Shown: positions 44,381 through 56,950 of the stretch, in pieces | How positions within the stretch are numbered: position 1 is the first letter of the stretch | Layout of the letters: every line of letters begins with the position of its first letter | NCBI GenBank assembly: GCA_030765045.1 | Contig: CM060965.1 | Location: forward strand, 59,042,787 to 59,106,786 | Length of the DNA stretch: 64,000 bases | DNA from: Tenodera sinensis | Lineage: Eukaryota; Arthropoda; Insecta; Mantodea; Mantidae | Direction of reading: 5' to 3' | The notes under the pieces: model-generated | Databases searched by the model: none | What the model saw: the letters and a program-made list of their open reading frames with translations, nothing else | What the model was told of the DNA's origin: nothing | Position numbers and translations under genes: made by a program

Positions 44381-45349
44381 TGTATACGTATACTAATTAA
44401 AATTTACCCCTACTGTTTAATACGGTACAGTAGATAATAGAAATTATTACAGTTAAGTTTAAGATAAAAGATATAAAAAAGAATAAAAAGAGAAAGGGTT
44501 GTCGAGTTACGCGGAATGTCGAGTTATCGGGATTCTAATGTACTATCACAAAGTCTATTGCGTATTTAAGTATAAAGAAGTGTGCAAATGAAATTTTCGT
44601 TTTGGTCTTCCTCTAATTTTAACCATTATTATATCCGTTAATTTAATAAAGCTGACAAAATATTTAGCAGAGAAGAGAGTGCATTTTCCATTTTGATGTG
44701 CATAATTTATATTCCCTGGAGTTGGATAACAAGGCCATAAAGGACTATATATGACGAGCTAAGTTTTTCACACAACCTTCTTCTGCACGCAATGCTATAA
44801 TCAGAACTGCGGTGCACAGCGCTATGAAATACCTTGTAATTTACTTACGTAACATTAAAGGAAATACACGTGCTGGAAGTAAGACAATTTATAATGCTTT
44901 CAAAAGCTGCATTCCGCTTTCGTTTTAATGTTAATGCATGCTTCTTGGCACATTGCACTAGGCGCCGGACATAAAACTGTTAAAAATGTCCATTACTTTA
45001 CTTCTTCGCCCACTGTGTTTTGTTTTGTTTACAACATAGAATACTAAGCTCACTTTAACAGGGTATTCTCGAGAAAACAACGGAATTGGGAATGTCCTGC
45101 ACTAAAGATACTTCTCCTTCTGCTTGTAATCTTTGTGGATCCCTTGGACAGTAATATTAAAGAAGAATCAGGTAAGAGATCGCTTGGTCTTTTAAACTCT
45201 AACACCTAATTTTCATTTCTAATACCCTAAGAGCATAAAATCAAAATCTAATTTCCAAGGTGCTTCTTTACTCAATTTCATTTGTATACTATTTTATAAC
45301 AGACATAAAAATTTTAATCACATTAGTAGTTTATCTCTTACAAAACGGA
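44161..45349. other. No gene seen; (GA)n at 44350-44378
   Basis: A GA microsatellite of about 14 units at 44350-44378. Otherwise AT-rich and featureless. Confidence 0.4.
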
Positions 45350-45480
45350 TGGCTCAGGCTATAGCGTCGTGTGTTTGATTCCCATAGACACCTTCAGCGG
45401 TTTCTTCGGGTCGCTATGAATGCTGGGAAAGATACACCCCTTGAATTCCCCATCCCTCTATTTCATTTCACCCTCTTTTC
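45350..45480 (+). mobile_element. SINE E, plus-strand copy
   Basis: CGGATGGCTCAGGCTATAGC (box A region), a box-B-like GTTTGATTCCCATAG, then GGTTTCTTCGGGTCGC, ATGAATGCTGGGAAAG and TTTCATTTCACCC, in the order of the 61316 copy. The sequence 45481-45800 is GC-richer than average and could be the extended body seen next to other SINE E copies. Confidence 0.65.
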
Positions 45481-46154
45481 AATGTAGTCTTGTCAGATTC
45501 AGAAGTGTCGGTGATGAGCGAGTTTGGCGCTGCTGTGTGCGGACTTTGCACATTGTAACTGCTGGTTTCGACGTAGGTGGCGTTGTAGTTGCCTGACGTG
45601 CTGCGAGTGACGGCTGGCGGCTGCATGGCTAACCCTTATGTCCATCCCATCGCGCCCCTTGACCGGGTTCCGGCACGCCCAAATGTCGCTCTACTTCATC
45701 TCTTCCTCTCAGGGGTCGACATACAATTATCCTGGGTGCACACAGTGTGGACTTCCCACTGCTTGTAGTCCAGTGCAATCCAACACCTCTTTATTGCTTC
45801 TTAAGTCTCATTATTATCAATACTATCATGTCTCTTTGGGGTTTTAATAATATTTAATGCAATAAATTGTTATGCATCTTTCCAAACATTACATTAAATC
45901 TGCTAAGAAATCAGATCAAGAATACGTCGAAGTGTTGTAGAGAAGCCTTATCTGCTGAACATTTTATTTCAATACGGTCTTATGGTTAAGCTGATCAACA
46001 ACTTTGTTGTGGAGTTATTAAACAGGGTGAAAGAGCGGCTCAGAAGTTCAAGTATTTATTAAACAGTATTTCCTTTAGATAAATCTGAATTAACCCATAA
46101 ATAAAATCCTATATCAAGAACATCCTGAAGCTCACCCATCAGACAGACATTGTT

Positions 46155-46440
46155 ATACTAAGTCTAGCTGAGAGAAAGACAGGTCCGATAACATTGACCC
46201 CAAGAATACCACAAGTCCCAGTAGTTTTGTAGGTGAGCATTTCGTTCCCAGTGAGGATTGTGCCCAGTAGCGCATGTATCTATTCATAGTGACATCGCTG
46301 CTGAAATAGCATTTATCGCTCCAAAGAACACTTTCAAGCAAGTCAGGGGTGTCGACAAGTGTTTTCTCGTACACTAATCAACCACACGGGCAAAACCATT
46401 GTCACAGAGCCTATTGGCTGAGCCGAATTTTGTAAGAACA
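46155..46440 (-). mobile_element. Tc1/mariner-type transposase scrap (first catalytic region)
   Basis: The minus strand reads TPDLLESVLWSDKCYFSSDV, TMNRYMRYWAQ and, in a shifted frame, CGILGVNVIGPVFL. The sequence LWSDE…F…G.VN.…YW followed by WCGI….IGP.FF is the first catalytic aspartate region and following strand of mariner-type DDE_3 transposases. Here the residue after the aspartate is Lys rather than Glu. At least one frameshift separates the two blocks. It is a different copy from the one at 37822. Confidence 0.65.
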
Positions 46441-46445
46441 CCCAT

Positions 46446-46450
<5 letters not shown>

Positions 46451-46501
<51 letters not shown>

Positions 46502-46502
46502 A
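46451..46502. repeat. (GAT)n microsatellite, about 17 units
   Basis: Uninterrupted GAT repeat next to the transposase scrap, followed by an AAT-rich region to about 46640. Confidence 0.97.
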
Positions 46503-48647
46503 ACAATAATAATGTTACAATAACAATAATAATGATCAACATAATGATAGCATACTAATAAAATTAATAAAATAACGATAACATTAATAATATAAATGTA
46601 ATATAAATATAACAAGAAAAAATATAAATATTAACAATAATAGAATACAACAATAACGGTAGTAAACGAACAAATGTCAATGAAATATTACGTGCCCTCA
46701 TGTTTGCATGGATTTTGTTACGACACTTTACAATCTTTAATCCATAATATTAGACAATAGCAGCATGTATCTACAGGAGTGAGTTTATTCTCTGGAAAAT
46801 AAAGACCCTGCAAGTAAGATGGAAAACATTCTAAGACCTTTTCGGTTGTTTATCCTGGGCTACACAGGCTGGTTCAAGCCTCTCATCGTTGATAAGCAGG
46901 ACGGAGTTTGGCTGTCAGCTTCATAGGAATTGCCCCGTTGCGTTCTGCAACTGTTTCAACGCAAGAAGGGAGATCTACTTACGGCAAAGACAGATGAGTC
47001 AGTAGCGGTGGACCATATGGGGTGTCTACCAGGGCTGTCTTTCGCTAACAGTGCGATACAATATATTTTATTTTACGTATATTTTCAATTGTTTGAAACA
47101 ACCCTTCTTAGCATCCATAGAAGCTTGGCAGCCAACAGTAACAAATACTGCATCTGTACAATCCCAAGTCGTGAAAGAAGAACATTACCAGAGGTGCCTA
47201 TGTAACTGAGGCCGTTGTATACAAGATGCTACTAGGCTATACAACGAAGGTGCACCGCGACCTAAATATTGTGGCTACCACTCCCAGAAGGAATGCATGA
47301 AGTGTTGCAAACCGCAGGAGACTATAGGCAATCAAACCTACCAGAAAGACGTGCAAAGTCTCTAACATTTCTTTGCTCAAAGAGCTGCCCCACTTCTGAA
47401 GCTGCTCTAGAGGATAATGAGTGACTCTTGCTACCAGGCAGCCCTCTCCTATCCATAGGGAATATTCTTTCCTTAGCACAACTGTATAAGACAACTAAGG
47501 TAATATGTCACAATGAATGTGTATTAAATCACCTATAGGCAACCGTCACAACATGACCTAGATGGAGTTAAACAAGCAAAAATCATTAAGTACTTCAGTA
47601 ATATATTAGAAACAAACTGGTTCTTTTTATCCTTTCATGTGACACACATCGTTTTACAAATCGTTTAACGGTAAGCTGATATGTATCCTACAGCTTCATT
47701 TGTTTTTCATTTGCTTAATGTAATTTTAAGTGCGCGATTCTTCATGCTCGTTTTACAGTTTTTCTTCCACTATTATTTGAGTGGTATGGTCAAGTTTGTG
47801 ATTACAGTACAAAAAAGAAACATGACAAATTTCAGGCTGGGACCTTCAATCGAAAATGTATGCTCGTTATAGCAATCTTGGAAGTATTCAAACCAGTAAG
47901 AAAACCCGAATCTTGTATATTTCCCAGCTCTCAACGAGGTCGCCAGGTTATTAAAATGTTTCAAAGACAGACGGGCTTTTACAGGTATGATGAAGAAGGT
48001 TCCTAGAATATAAAAGCGGAAGAAGTATGGCGTAGTCAGAATTGTCTAGCACTAATTATATCATAGTATTTATATATAGGCCTCTCTCTCCGTCTTTTTT
48101 ACCCTTAAAGCTTGTGGACTCTTGTAGCGATTACAACCAAACTTGTCACAGATAAAATTTGACACACAAGGTAAAAACTAATGTCTACTTAGAGTTCAAA
48201 ATTCCACTCTATTTCACACAGTTAACTATTTAATTTTCGGAAATGTCTAATAAAGCTTGCACGACTATCTATAATCGTAGTAACTGGAACATAAGAATAT
48301 CTACTTACAGCATCTACCAAAAGTTTAAGGACACCTGCTCATATACACTCTATCCTTGAAGTATTTTATCAAGCTGCCTTGTTTTATCAACAATTTATCT
48401 GATTAAAGGGTATATTAAAAATAATTATGTAAATGCCATTTTAAGGATCTTTTTTGTTTAGAAAAAGCGAAAAAACATCTCATTTTAAAACCCTTGTGGA
48501 TATGTAACCATGAAAATATATGGAATTTCAGTTTTATTTTTTCCTGAATTGAAATGCACATGTATGAGGAATACTTATAAATATGCCATTGTTACCATAT
48601 ACTGTTTATCAAAAATTTACATACCGTTTATAATTGTATAACAAATT
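46503..48647. other. No gene seen; hydrophobic minus frame at 47237-47494
   Basis: The minus-strand frame at 47237-47494 (85 codons) has a strongly hydrophobic C-terminal half (FLVGLIAYSLLRFATLHAF, then LLGVVATIF) that could form one or two membrane segments. I recognise no family and see no splice or promoter context. The rest is AT-rich. Confidence 0.25.
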
Positions 48648-48660
48648 GGGGGGGGGGGGG
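48648..48660. repeat. G13 run
   Basis: Thirteen G followed by AGGGAAG. Could form a quadruplex on this strand. Confidence 0.95.
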
Positions 48661-49424
48661 AGGGAAGTTTAAATCAGCACTATTTGACAGTGGATTCAAT
48701 CCCATAATGAATGAGCCAACGAAGCCGGAGTAGTGCCTGTTTATAGTGTAAAGTCCGTACTGCAGAGCAAGGCACTGAATGGTCTTGCGTAGAAACTGTA
48801 AAGGATGGTATAAAATGGCAAGTAATTGGTATGCACAGGTGCAGCAAGTCACATAGAAATATTGCAACTCAATAGGGAATAAATAAAATGTGTGGCACAG
48901 ACGGTAGGGAAATATAAGAAAAGCGGCAGAGTTTCAGACCTGGAGCAAAGTGGACCCAAGGGTTACATAACATCTTTGCAATGATATCCAAGCGAGATTG
49001 AAAGGCTTCTGTTCCCAAAATACAAAGGGAATATCAAGAATAATTGGGAAAACAGTGTCACCAATGACTTGTTCTAGTAGACCGGAAAAAAGATCTCGAT
49101 TCCTATGAGGCACTAAGAAATCTGTCCTGAATGCAACTTCTCGCCTGTCTGTCTGTCTGTCTGTCTGTCACGGTAGGAATTACGGCATGTCAGTCGATGG
49201 CTTATTGTGCACCAGACCTCAGGAGGAAGGATGCGTTGAAAGTACCTACAGGCGGCCAGAACGCATCACAGGTTGAACTGCAACCATGGTGTGTTCCTAA
49301 CAGGAATTCAAGATACTGGCTTGTTGCCCACATTTGCATCAGCTTTCTTTTGTTTTCTTCCTCTTCCCTTTTTTTTTTAATATTTTATTTGTGTTGGGTA
49401 CTCATTACAAACAGTTCTATTAAA
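48661..49424. other. Repeat-derived open frame starts here; (CTGT)n at 49145-49170
   Basis: A CTGT tetranucleotide run at 49145-49170 translates as LSVCLSV-like residues at the start of a 207-codon plus-strand frame (49131-49754). That frame then runs through a T-rich stretch and into the SINE C body, so I treat it as chance. The upstream part (48900-49100) may be an old transposon but was not identified. Confidence 0.5.
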
Positions 49425-50013
49425 ATACAAGAAAGGGCGCTGAACGACCCTCGACCAAGTAGCCCTCTAGGGCAGGCTGTTCCAAATCCAGAGTTTGAGT
49501 ATGAGTGCAGGCGAGTATGCAGCAGTGCTACGCGGAGCACAGCTGTAGAGAGAGAGTGGCGACGGAGGATGACAGCCATTACGTCACTGGATGAAGTTCA
49601 GAGCAACTCTAATCATTCCCCGTTGCAGGTCTCCGCCAGTATTCACCATGCCGTGACGGCAGCTTACCCCAGAGCAGAGCTGTGCTACATGTTGCAGGCT
49701 TACTCACGCAAGGTAGCGAGTACGCCACTGCTCATTGGCGAGCAGCTCGCCTGAAACACATTGCTCTAGAGTTTAAGCAGAGCACACTTTCTTAGAGTAA
49801 GTATCCACGCCACCTGTCCGCACCAAAAGGGAAAGACGAGAAGAAAACGGAGAGAAACGGAAATGATGGAAAAAACCGTGATAAATGAGAAATCACTTCA
49901 GTATTCATCTTCCGAGCAGGGAAAACCGTAACTAAACCCAATGGACGGAAATCGAACCCGGGACCTTCCGAATGTAAGGCTCACGTGCTGTTATGGAGCC
50001 AAATCGCTCAGTC
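49425..50013 (-). mobile_element. SINE C, third copy (long body)
   Basis: Minus-strand head: GCGATTTGGCTCCATAACAG (box A region), box B GGTTCGATTTCCGTCC. The body follows with TTTAGTTACGGTTTTCCC, GTGATTTCTCATTTATCACG, TTCCGTTTCTCTCCG and GCGGACAGGTGGCGTGG. The distal part includes GAGGGCTACTTGGTCGAGG, also found in the 21473 copy (GCTGCTTGGTCGACGGG). The middle (49480-49790) is not shared and may be an insertion or a lost segment. Confidence 0.6.
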
Positions 50014-51133
50014 ACTGTAACCATAGAACATGCGGTTAGCGTTACGCTCGTGACTCAGAGGGCACTTTGTCTAGTCGCATGTCACAACTGTTGGGGCGTT
50101 ACGTCTGCAAAGGATTCACGTGATGGTCTAGTAAATCTTTACACGTGCAGTCAGGTCAAGGCGAGGGAAGAACACAAGTGCGTCTAATTACTGTGACAAG
50201 CGGATGGCAAATAAGTATCTTTTCCGGAATTCCCCGTTCGGGCATCATCATTTCAATAATTACACTGCAGTGTGTTGAAATGCATATCGTAAACGTGTCC
50301 TGTCAGTGATATACTTCGTAGTTAAGTCCATTTCATGGTTATAGTTATTACTTTAATGCAACAATTAATATGTATTAACCTGCATATGTGTTTTCATATT
50401 ATCACCATGGACAGAGTTATTAATAATAATATTAGTTTATTTATTTAGTCGTATGTTTAATTGGACACAGAATAATAAAAAAAAAGTTATTTTAAACTAT
50501 CTGTACCGATTCTTCTTTTGTTTACCCTCCCCGTATGTATTACTTATAGGCTGGACAACAGACAATTTTATTAATGCTCATATAAGCTGTAACACCGATG
50601 TTCACGTGATGCATGGATTAATTGCATTATATCATCCTAGCTTTTATATTCACGCTTGATTTTCAAAAATGTATTATGTTAATGGCAATCCAACATTAAA
50701 ATATATTGTCGTTTTACGGTTTATACCTTCTCATTGATTTCTGTATCGGTTTCGAATTTGAGGTAATGAGGTTAGAACTCTGTTTCGTAAGTCTGAATAT
50801 GTTTAAAATACATGGTCATTCTTCATCTGAAAGTGATAGATCTGTTTAAGAAAGTTTTGGATCCCTAACGTGTTTCAACTTCATTATAATAGCACTTCCT
50901 GAAATGCCTCCCCGGCATCCACTTACTGTACAGCTGGGACCGCATACACATAACGTTTACAGTCACCGTAACGAACGAAGGCGGTTGTGCAGAGGACAAA
51001 TATTCAGTGGCGTCACAGTCACGTGTTTTCTAGCCAATCTGGTGTACTCTGTTTCAGAGCTCGTGTGAGAGTACTCTCCTACATTATAACAACGAAATTA
51101 AGTAATTCCACGATGGCGGAAGCAAAAACGAAA

Positions 51134-51134
<1 letters not shown>
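50014..51134. other. No gene seen
   Basis: Unrecognised AT-rich DNA. A short plus-strand frame at 49993-50187 overlaps the SINE head and is not a gene. Confidence 0.4.
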
Positions 51135-51167
<33 letters not shown>

Positions 51168-51191
51168 AAAGAAAGAGAGAGAGAGAGAGAG
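51135..51191. repeat. Poly-A (31) then (GA)n
   Basis: A run of about 31 A followed by AAG/GA repeats. It produces a poly-Lys frame that is an artefact. It could be the tail of a retroposed sequence on the plus strand. Confidence 0.95.
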
Positions 51192-53019
51192 CGCGTTGCG
51201 TTATTCACAGTGAAGCCAGAGAAATGGCGCACAATGTGTAGAAATACGTCCTGAAAAAGAAAAAGATGTAAAACAGTTGCTACACAGCACTTCCCCTATT
51301 ACCCCTAGCCCGCGCGTTAAGTCATTTACCGCCATCGTTCCTGATTGCTACTTTAACTGTTATTTAACAGTGGATGAGTTCCAGTAAACTTAAGCTAAGC
51401 GTTTATAAAACGAAAGAAAACCTTAATCTATAGTTTAAACCTTACTGGGAGCTTAAACGTTCTTTATAATACCGGCCCTAAGTCTTAATTAAGTACCTAT
51501 GCATTTTCATGTGAGTCCCTGAAAATCGCATCTCATAGTTTCAGCAGTTAAGACTTGGCAAGTGTAAGGCTTCCTTTAAACCGCAAACCTGTCGTCAAAG
51601 CTTGCACAGGCGTGAGAGGCGAGGTCGTCATGTTTTGAAAAATACTCTACCTATTCTTGACTTCTTGACGAGTACCTTACTGCGAACGCAAATAAAGGGG
51701 TGCATGAGTTAAGACCTCCTTTCAATCTTTCCTAATCTACTCCTTCAACAAGTCAAACGCACTATCTTGTGGTCTTTAGCACATTATTGTGTCACAGAAA
51801 TCCTTCCAGTTACATTGCAATAAACAAACTCATGATTAATTCTTTATGTTCCAAATACATGATCTGCAAGCAGTAATCATTACAAAACCAAAACATGCAA
51901 AAGGAAATCATTTTAGATAAACGGAACAGAAAATGGAGGATGTTGGAAATTTGCACAATACGTCACCTCAAACAAACGTTTGCGTTATTGGGTTCTGGGA
52001 ACTTGCATAGGAACTGTAAACATTTGAGGTGTCTTAGTATTATTGCTCTTGGCCTTCTCTGAACGCTGTTGACCCCAATAGCTGTAACAATGTACACATT
52101 AACACCACGTTTAGATAGGTAAGTATAAGTTACAGCAAGTTTCCAGTTTCATATGATCTGCACAAATAAGTTTGAGCTTGAATTTGGAATTTAAGCAGGT
52201 CAGTGACAGTTTCTAACTTCCTTACTACTTAATGTACTAATTTCACTCTATTTAATATTGAGATTTGAACTAGATATCGAATTTTTAGAGGGGATAAATA
52301 CGAAAATTACTTTACTATCATAGATAGGCCATAGAGAAAGCGACAGTGTATGATGCATTAATTGCTTCGAGAGAATAACATTTTTTCCTTTTATTAGACA
52401 AGTTTGTTTTACAATAATGAGTATAGATTTTCAGCCCTGTTTTGTACTTTCTCACGGAAGAAATGTTTCTGCGAGTTTGCAGCAGTCTTACCCTAGTATA
52501 TACAACCGAGTATTTTCTCTCTATCTCTTTCTCTCTTGCACGCACACACACACGCACACGCGCACACACACAGACACACACACCTAGTCAACTAATATAT
52601 AACATTGATTAAGAAAATTTTAATGTTTCTCATGGTGTAATGGTTAACTAGGTAAGCTCTCCAGAAATATGTTCAGAAGAAAATGGCAGGCAGGTGGATC
52701 TAGCTTCTCTTGGCGTATCACTGATTAAGAAATTAGTTTGCACTTATCTGTACACACAAACCAAAGCTAGGTTTTAGCACGAACTTGCTGACAGACACAG
52801 CCGGCACCATCAACCTGTCCCAACGGGGAATTAATGCTGAGAGCGCGGTTTCAATATATATTGATCGTCCAATATAACAAATTGTTAATATTAAACTGAA
52901 TCCACAAGGATGAAAGAAAATTAAATCCAAATTAAAAGTACATAGGCTATAAACCTCATCTACATCAGCTTACCAATCTTTATCCTAATGCGCATTTGAA
53001 ACTAACAATTAAATCAGTT

Positions 53020-53070
<51 letters not shown>

Positions 53071-54061
53071 AGTAAAAAAGGATTACTGGTGATTCGTGCA
53101 TAATGTATTGAAGGAAAACTAAAAGGGAAAAGTTTGGAGTAGTACAGTAATAGCCAGCAAAAATCGATTCATCCATGTTTGTTTTAAAACAATGAAATTA
53201 GAATTTCTTTAAACCTTTTATTTCGTCAGAAAAAAGTGATCTCGCGGAACTAGAGATGACAACTTTATCATTTTCGTTTTAGTTTCGGTTGGAATTTCAT
53301 CATCCAAGATTGTTTTTTGCTCTGTAGATATTGTTTCAAGGATATACAAATACACAAGTTTTATTATTATGGAATTAAACTGGACCTTTACAAGAGGCAC
53401 TGCCTAAATCTTCTCGAAATCAAAAGCTGTAAATGGAAGAATAGTTATTTGTGTAAAAAGTTTTAGTTTTGTAAATTACGTAAGCAACATTTATTCTCTC
53501 ATCTTTTCCGTTATTCTTACTACCTACGTGTGGTACACTTAGTGTCAGTATACTTAAGCTATATAAACATTTGTCATTTGCTGAGGTATGACGTGCGAAG
53601 GGTCAATGGTGATTTATAGATTATCCACTTCTTCAGAAGATACATTATGCTGCTTCATGCTAAGTGACTTTGGCCTTCAGTAGGTACACACACAATATTT
53701 TCACACTTACTTAATGTAAGCACAGGGAAAACCTAAGCAGCAGTTTTAGAAAAACTAGCAAAGATATATGCATATATCATTTTCAATACAAAGTTTCCTG
53801 TATAGTTTCTAGACAAGATTATTGCAGCTGAGAACGCTACTCAATAATTGGGAGGTAGTGAAATTAAAAAAGAAATGTTATTGCGTGCTACCCTTACCGT
53901 TGTCCAAAGTCACTTAGCATTAGTGCCTTTCCAGCCAGCTTGCGTTAATCCACATGTAGTTTGCATATTAAAACTGCTTTAGGATTTACGTATAATCGTA
54001 CCAAGAAAATACTATTTTGTCCGTTTATTTAACGGACCATTAATGGTTAGATCACATCAGG
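51192..54061. other. No gene seen; CA-rich run at 52535-52583 and A45 run at 53024-53068
   Basis: Two simple repeats: pyrimidine-rich then CA/CG units at 52500-52583, and 45 A at 53024-53068. A box-A-like GGTGTAATGGTTAAC at about 52635 may be a SINE relic. No proteins recognised. Confidence 0.4.
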
Positions 54062-54190
54062 CGGTGAATAAATGAAATGATGCTCAAATGAGTCCGGAGT
54101 CCATATAGCTTAGTTACCCGATATTCATTTTTCAGGATAAGGAAAAACCGCGCAAAAATCCTTATACAGGTAACTCACCCTAACCGAGAT
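54062..54190 (-). mobile_element. SINE D, degraded minus copy
   Basis: The minus strand reads GGGTGAGTTACCTGTATAAGG, shortened here to GTGAGTTACCTGTATAAGG, then ATGAATATCGGGTAACTAAG and TCATTTGAGCATCATTTCAT. The order matches SINE D at 14165. The tRNA head, expected at 54190-54260, is not clear. Confidence 0.65.
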
Positions 54191-54319
54191 TTTTCTCTGG
54201 AGCCTTCGAGAACGATCCAGTTGCGTCAGTGCCAATGTGTTTGAAGGAGCTCGCGATAGGCCGTGTGACGTCATCCCTACTGTGTAAGGAGGCCAGAGAA
54301 CAGCAGCGAGTGAGTTCAT

Positions 54320-54710
54320 GGTTACATACAGGAGTCGACCAGTGTGTCAATGAGTGCTAGACTGTGCGTATGTATATGATATGTCGCATGCATCGTAAGA
54401 AGATTCTAACGGGTGTCGAGTAATCGTATCGTCGTAGTTAGTGTATAAGAGACAGAAAGTGAAGGACACTGAAAGGACTGATTTAGGGTTACGAGAAGTA
54501 AAATTTGTGAGTTGTGATAACACGAAAAACTGTAAACTGTGTTAACGACGAGAAGAAAACTGTATTTGTGATAACATTTTAGAAGACATTAAAGTGATAG
54601 AAAGTAAGCGGAGTGTGTCACTGGTGTCAGGAATGGGATTCCCCAAATTGCCGTTTTGTGATAGTACTGATGATAGTTTGAGTGTAGCTAACTTGCAGCC
54701 AACTACTTAA
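54320..54710 (+). other. Leader-like region ending in a short frame related to 4450
   Basis: A CpG-containing, purine-rich stretch with many GTGA/GAAG words and little coding potential leads to a short frame at about 54632 (MGFPKLPFC… with a stop after 25 codons). The start of that frame resembles GFVELPFC at about 4450, next to the retrotransposon gag-like region, at both nucleotide (TTGCCGTTTTG identical) and residue level. It might be the 5' leader and Gag start of a related LTR element. Speculative. Confidence 0.25.
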
Positions 54711-56759
54711 AAAGTCCTATTCCTGCCGATGGTACAAGGCTCGCATGTTCCAATGCCTGAGTTGTTAGATCGTGCGATAAAGGGAGTTTTGTTCACGTTC
54801 ACTTCTTGGAGGAGACAATTTATGTCAACAGTACGGCCCGAGTCTTGTGTCTCTTCCATTTCCAGAGTGAGCATTTGTCTCTCCGATAAAAGCCATACGT
54901 TGAGGTAAACTGCATGAGAAATCTTGATAGTAACAGACAAAACCTTGACGTCAGGCCAATTTTCATAATAAGCGGGTAAGAACGCTGAAAATGTTTATTA
55001 CAGTTTTTGAAGTTTGACATCTCTATTAAAGTACAGAGTATGTGAGTCAATTATATTCAAGTTATGCAACTTGTTCTGTCATACTAACTGACAAGTTTTG
55101 ATTATGCATTCCTTCAACTTGGAAATCTGTGTTCAGGTAAAGCAATCTACATTAACTCGAGGTGATTTTATCACCCAATTAATAACTGTCTAGTAATATG
55201 GTAAGCTCAAACAGACTAGTTGAGAAGAGGACTACGTGCAAGATGCTTATACAAGTCATGTGTTTATATCATAAGTTTAATTTTGCTGGCGATGAAACAA
55301 GGAATATTCGTTTTGAAACCTGTTACATAAATGTCTCTTTGTACATAGCCCCTGCTCTAGGTCTCAGGCTCTTTATGATGTAGTGAATGAAGTTGATTTA
55401 GCCAACATATCACAACACACTGTTTCTCCAGTCCTCCGACTTGGCAAGACGCTCGCTAGTATTTACTAACCGTCTTATTAACAGCAAAGTAGACCCACAG
55501 GAGCAGCGATGTCCAACCTTTGCGAAAGAAATGAGGCTGAGTTTACCTCCTTCCACTGCACGCGGATTTGCCACTCTTTAAAAATTGTGGAACAGTTATG
55601 TAAAGTTTAAAACAATTTTAAAGGACTGACACACAATGACCCATATCCAATCAAGGATTATTTGCTTCAAACCCAACTATCGTCCTGCAAGATAATCCCT
55701 GTAGTGTCAACGTATCAGCTACAATTAACACCAAATACGCCAGTATTCTTATCATGGGCATATCTTAAGAGCAGTTGTTGGCATTGATGTTAAATGAACA
55801 AACAGAATATCAGCAAAAGTAACCAGAGGACACTAAATAGGGCAAATATGCCAAGTTGGCCTTGGTGAATTCCAGTGGCTCCAAACATACTTCTTTTACA
55901 CGGAAACAGATGAGAGTAAAAGTACAGTGACGTCCTCAATTGTAAGCGCATTCTGCATGTTCTAGACAGTCCGTTATGATTCATTCTTGGGAATTACTGG
56001 CCTACTAAACAGGTAGGTACAGGGTAGTAACGGTGAATTTGTGTGTAAACAAGAGTGTGCTGACTAAATGTTATGTGCCACTTCCCAGAATAGTAGAGCT
56101 TTCCTACCTTCTCTTGCTCTTTCACTGTTCATTGCCAATTAGGTGCGTCATCGGAATGCATGAGCTGAATGGAAGCGACGAGGTAAAGAATAGGAAGCCA
56201 AGACAGGTAGGGTGTTATGTAATGGATTCAGTGGCGAATCCAACAGTCATTGTGTTAATGCCCTGTATATGACACAGCATCTTTTATACACCGGTGACAT
56301 GGGTTGTTTTGACTAGACGACATTTATTTTTTGCACTATTCACCGAGGTCGTCTCCCCGTGACATTGCAATTTTATATTAACTGTACTACTTCCTTGCAA
56401 AATCTGCCAGTTCATGGCTTATATTTTGCAGTTTTAGTTGGTAGCAAAACAGATGTGCGCTTTCTAGAATAATGATCTCAAACATTTATATCAGTTTGCC
56501 GGACCGCCAATTTGAAGTCAAATGATGCGTATTGCGGTGATTGCCTTAAGAGTCACAAGGGATGTGAATAGTTGTGACTATTCGTTAAAGGTAGGTCTAC
56601 TCTTTTTAAAAATGAAGGTCTTAAAAGGTACAATTATCAAAGCTTCTGTGTTTACTTAGAATATTCGCCAAATCTTTTATCTGCCATTCCTGAATGGACT
56701 GTAAATTTTATTTTTACTGCACATGGATACTTCAGATGTTCAGAAACGTAAGAATGTTT
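54711..56759. other. No gene seen
   Basis: AT-rich with short frames on both strands, none recognised. Confidence 0.4.
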
Positions 56760-56950
56760 AGCCTGGGTAGCTCAGTTGGTTAGACGCTGGCCTACTAATC
56801 CCAATATCGCGGGTTTAAATCCGACTCAGACCGATGGTTTTCAAGTGTGCTTAAAAGAAATGTAAAACAACTTCTGCGGGACTAAATTCCGGCACACCGG
56901 TCGCACTGATGTGATCCTGGCAATTGACGGTGTTTGCTAAACAACAAAAT
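56760..56950 (+). mobile_element. SINE G, second copy
   Basis: The head GCCTGGGTAGCTCAGTTGGT, TAGACGCTGGCCTACTAATC and box B GCGGGTTTAAATCCGA match the 40053 copy. The body here is longer (GGTTTTCAAGTGTGCTTAAA, CTAAATTCCGGCACACCGG, ATCCTGGCAATTGACGG), so 40053 is likely a shortened copy. A clear target duplication was not found. Confidence 0.75.

Noticed and set aside
49131..49754. 207-codon plus-strand frame, the longest outside simple repeats
   Set aside because: It is assembled from a CTGT microsatellite, a T-rich segment and SINE C body; no domain and no coding character.
51135..51191. Poly-Lys reading frame
   Set aside because: Translation of a poly-A run and GA repeat.
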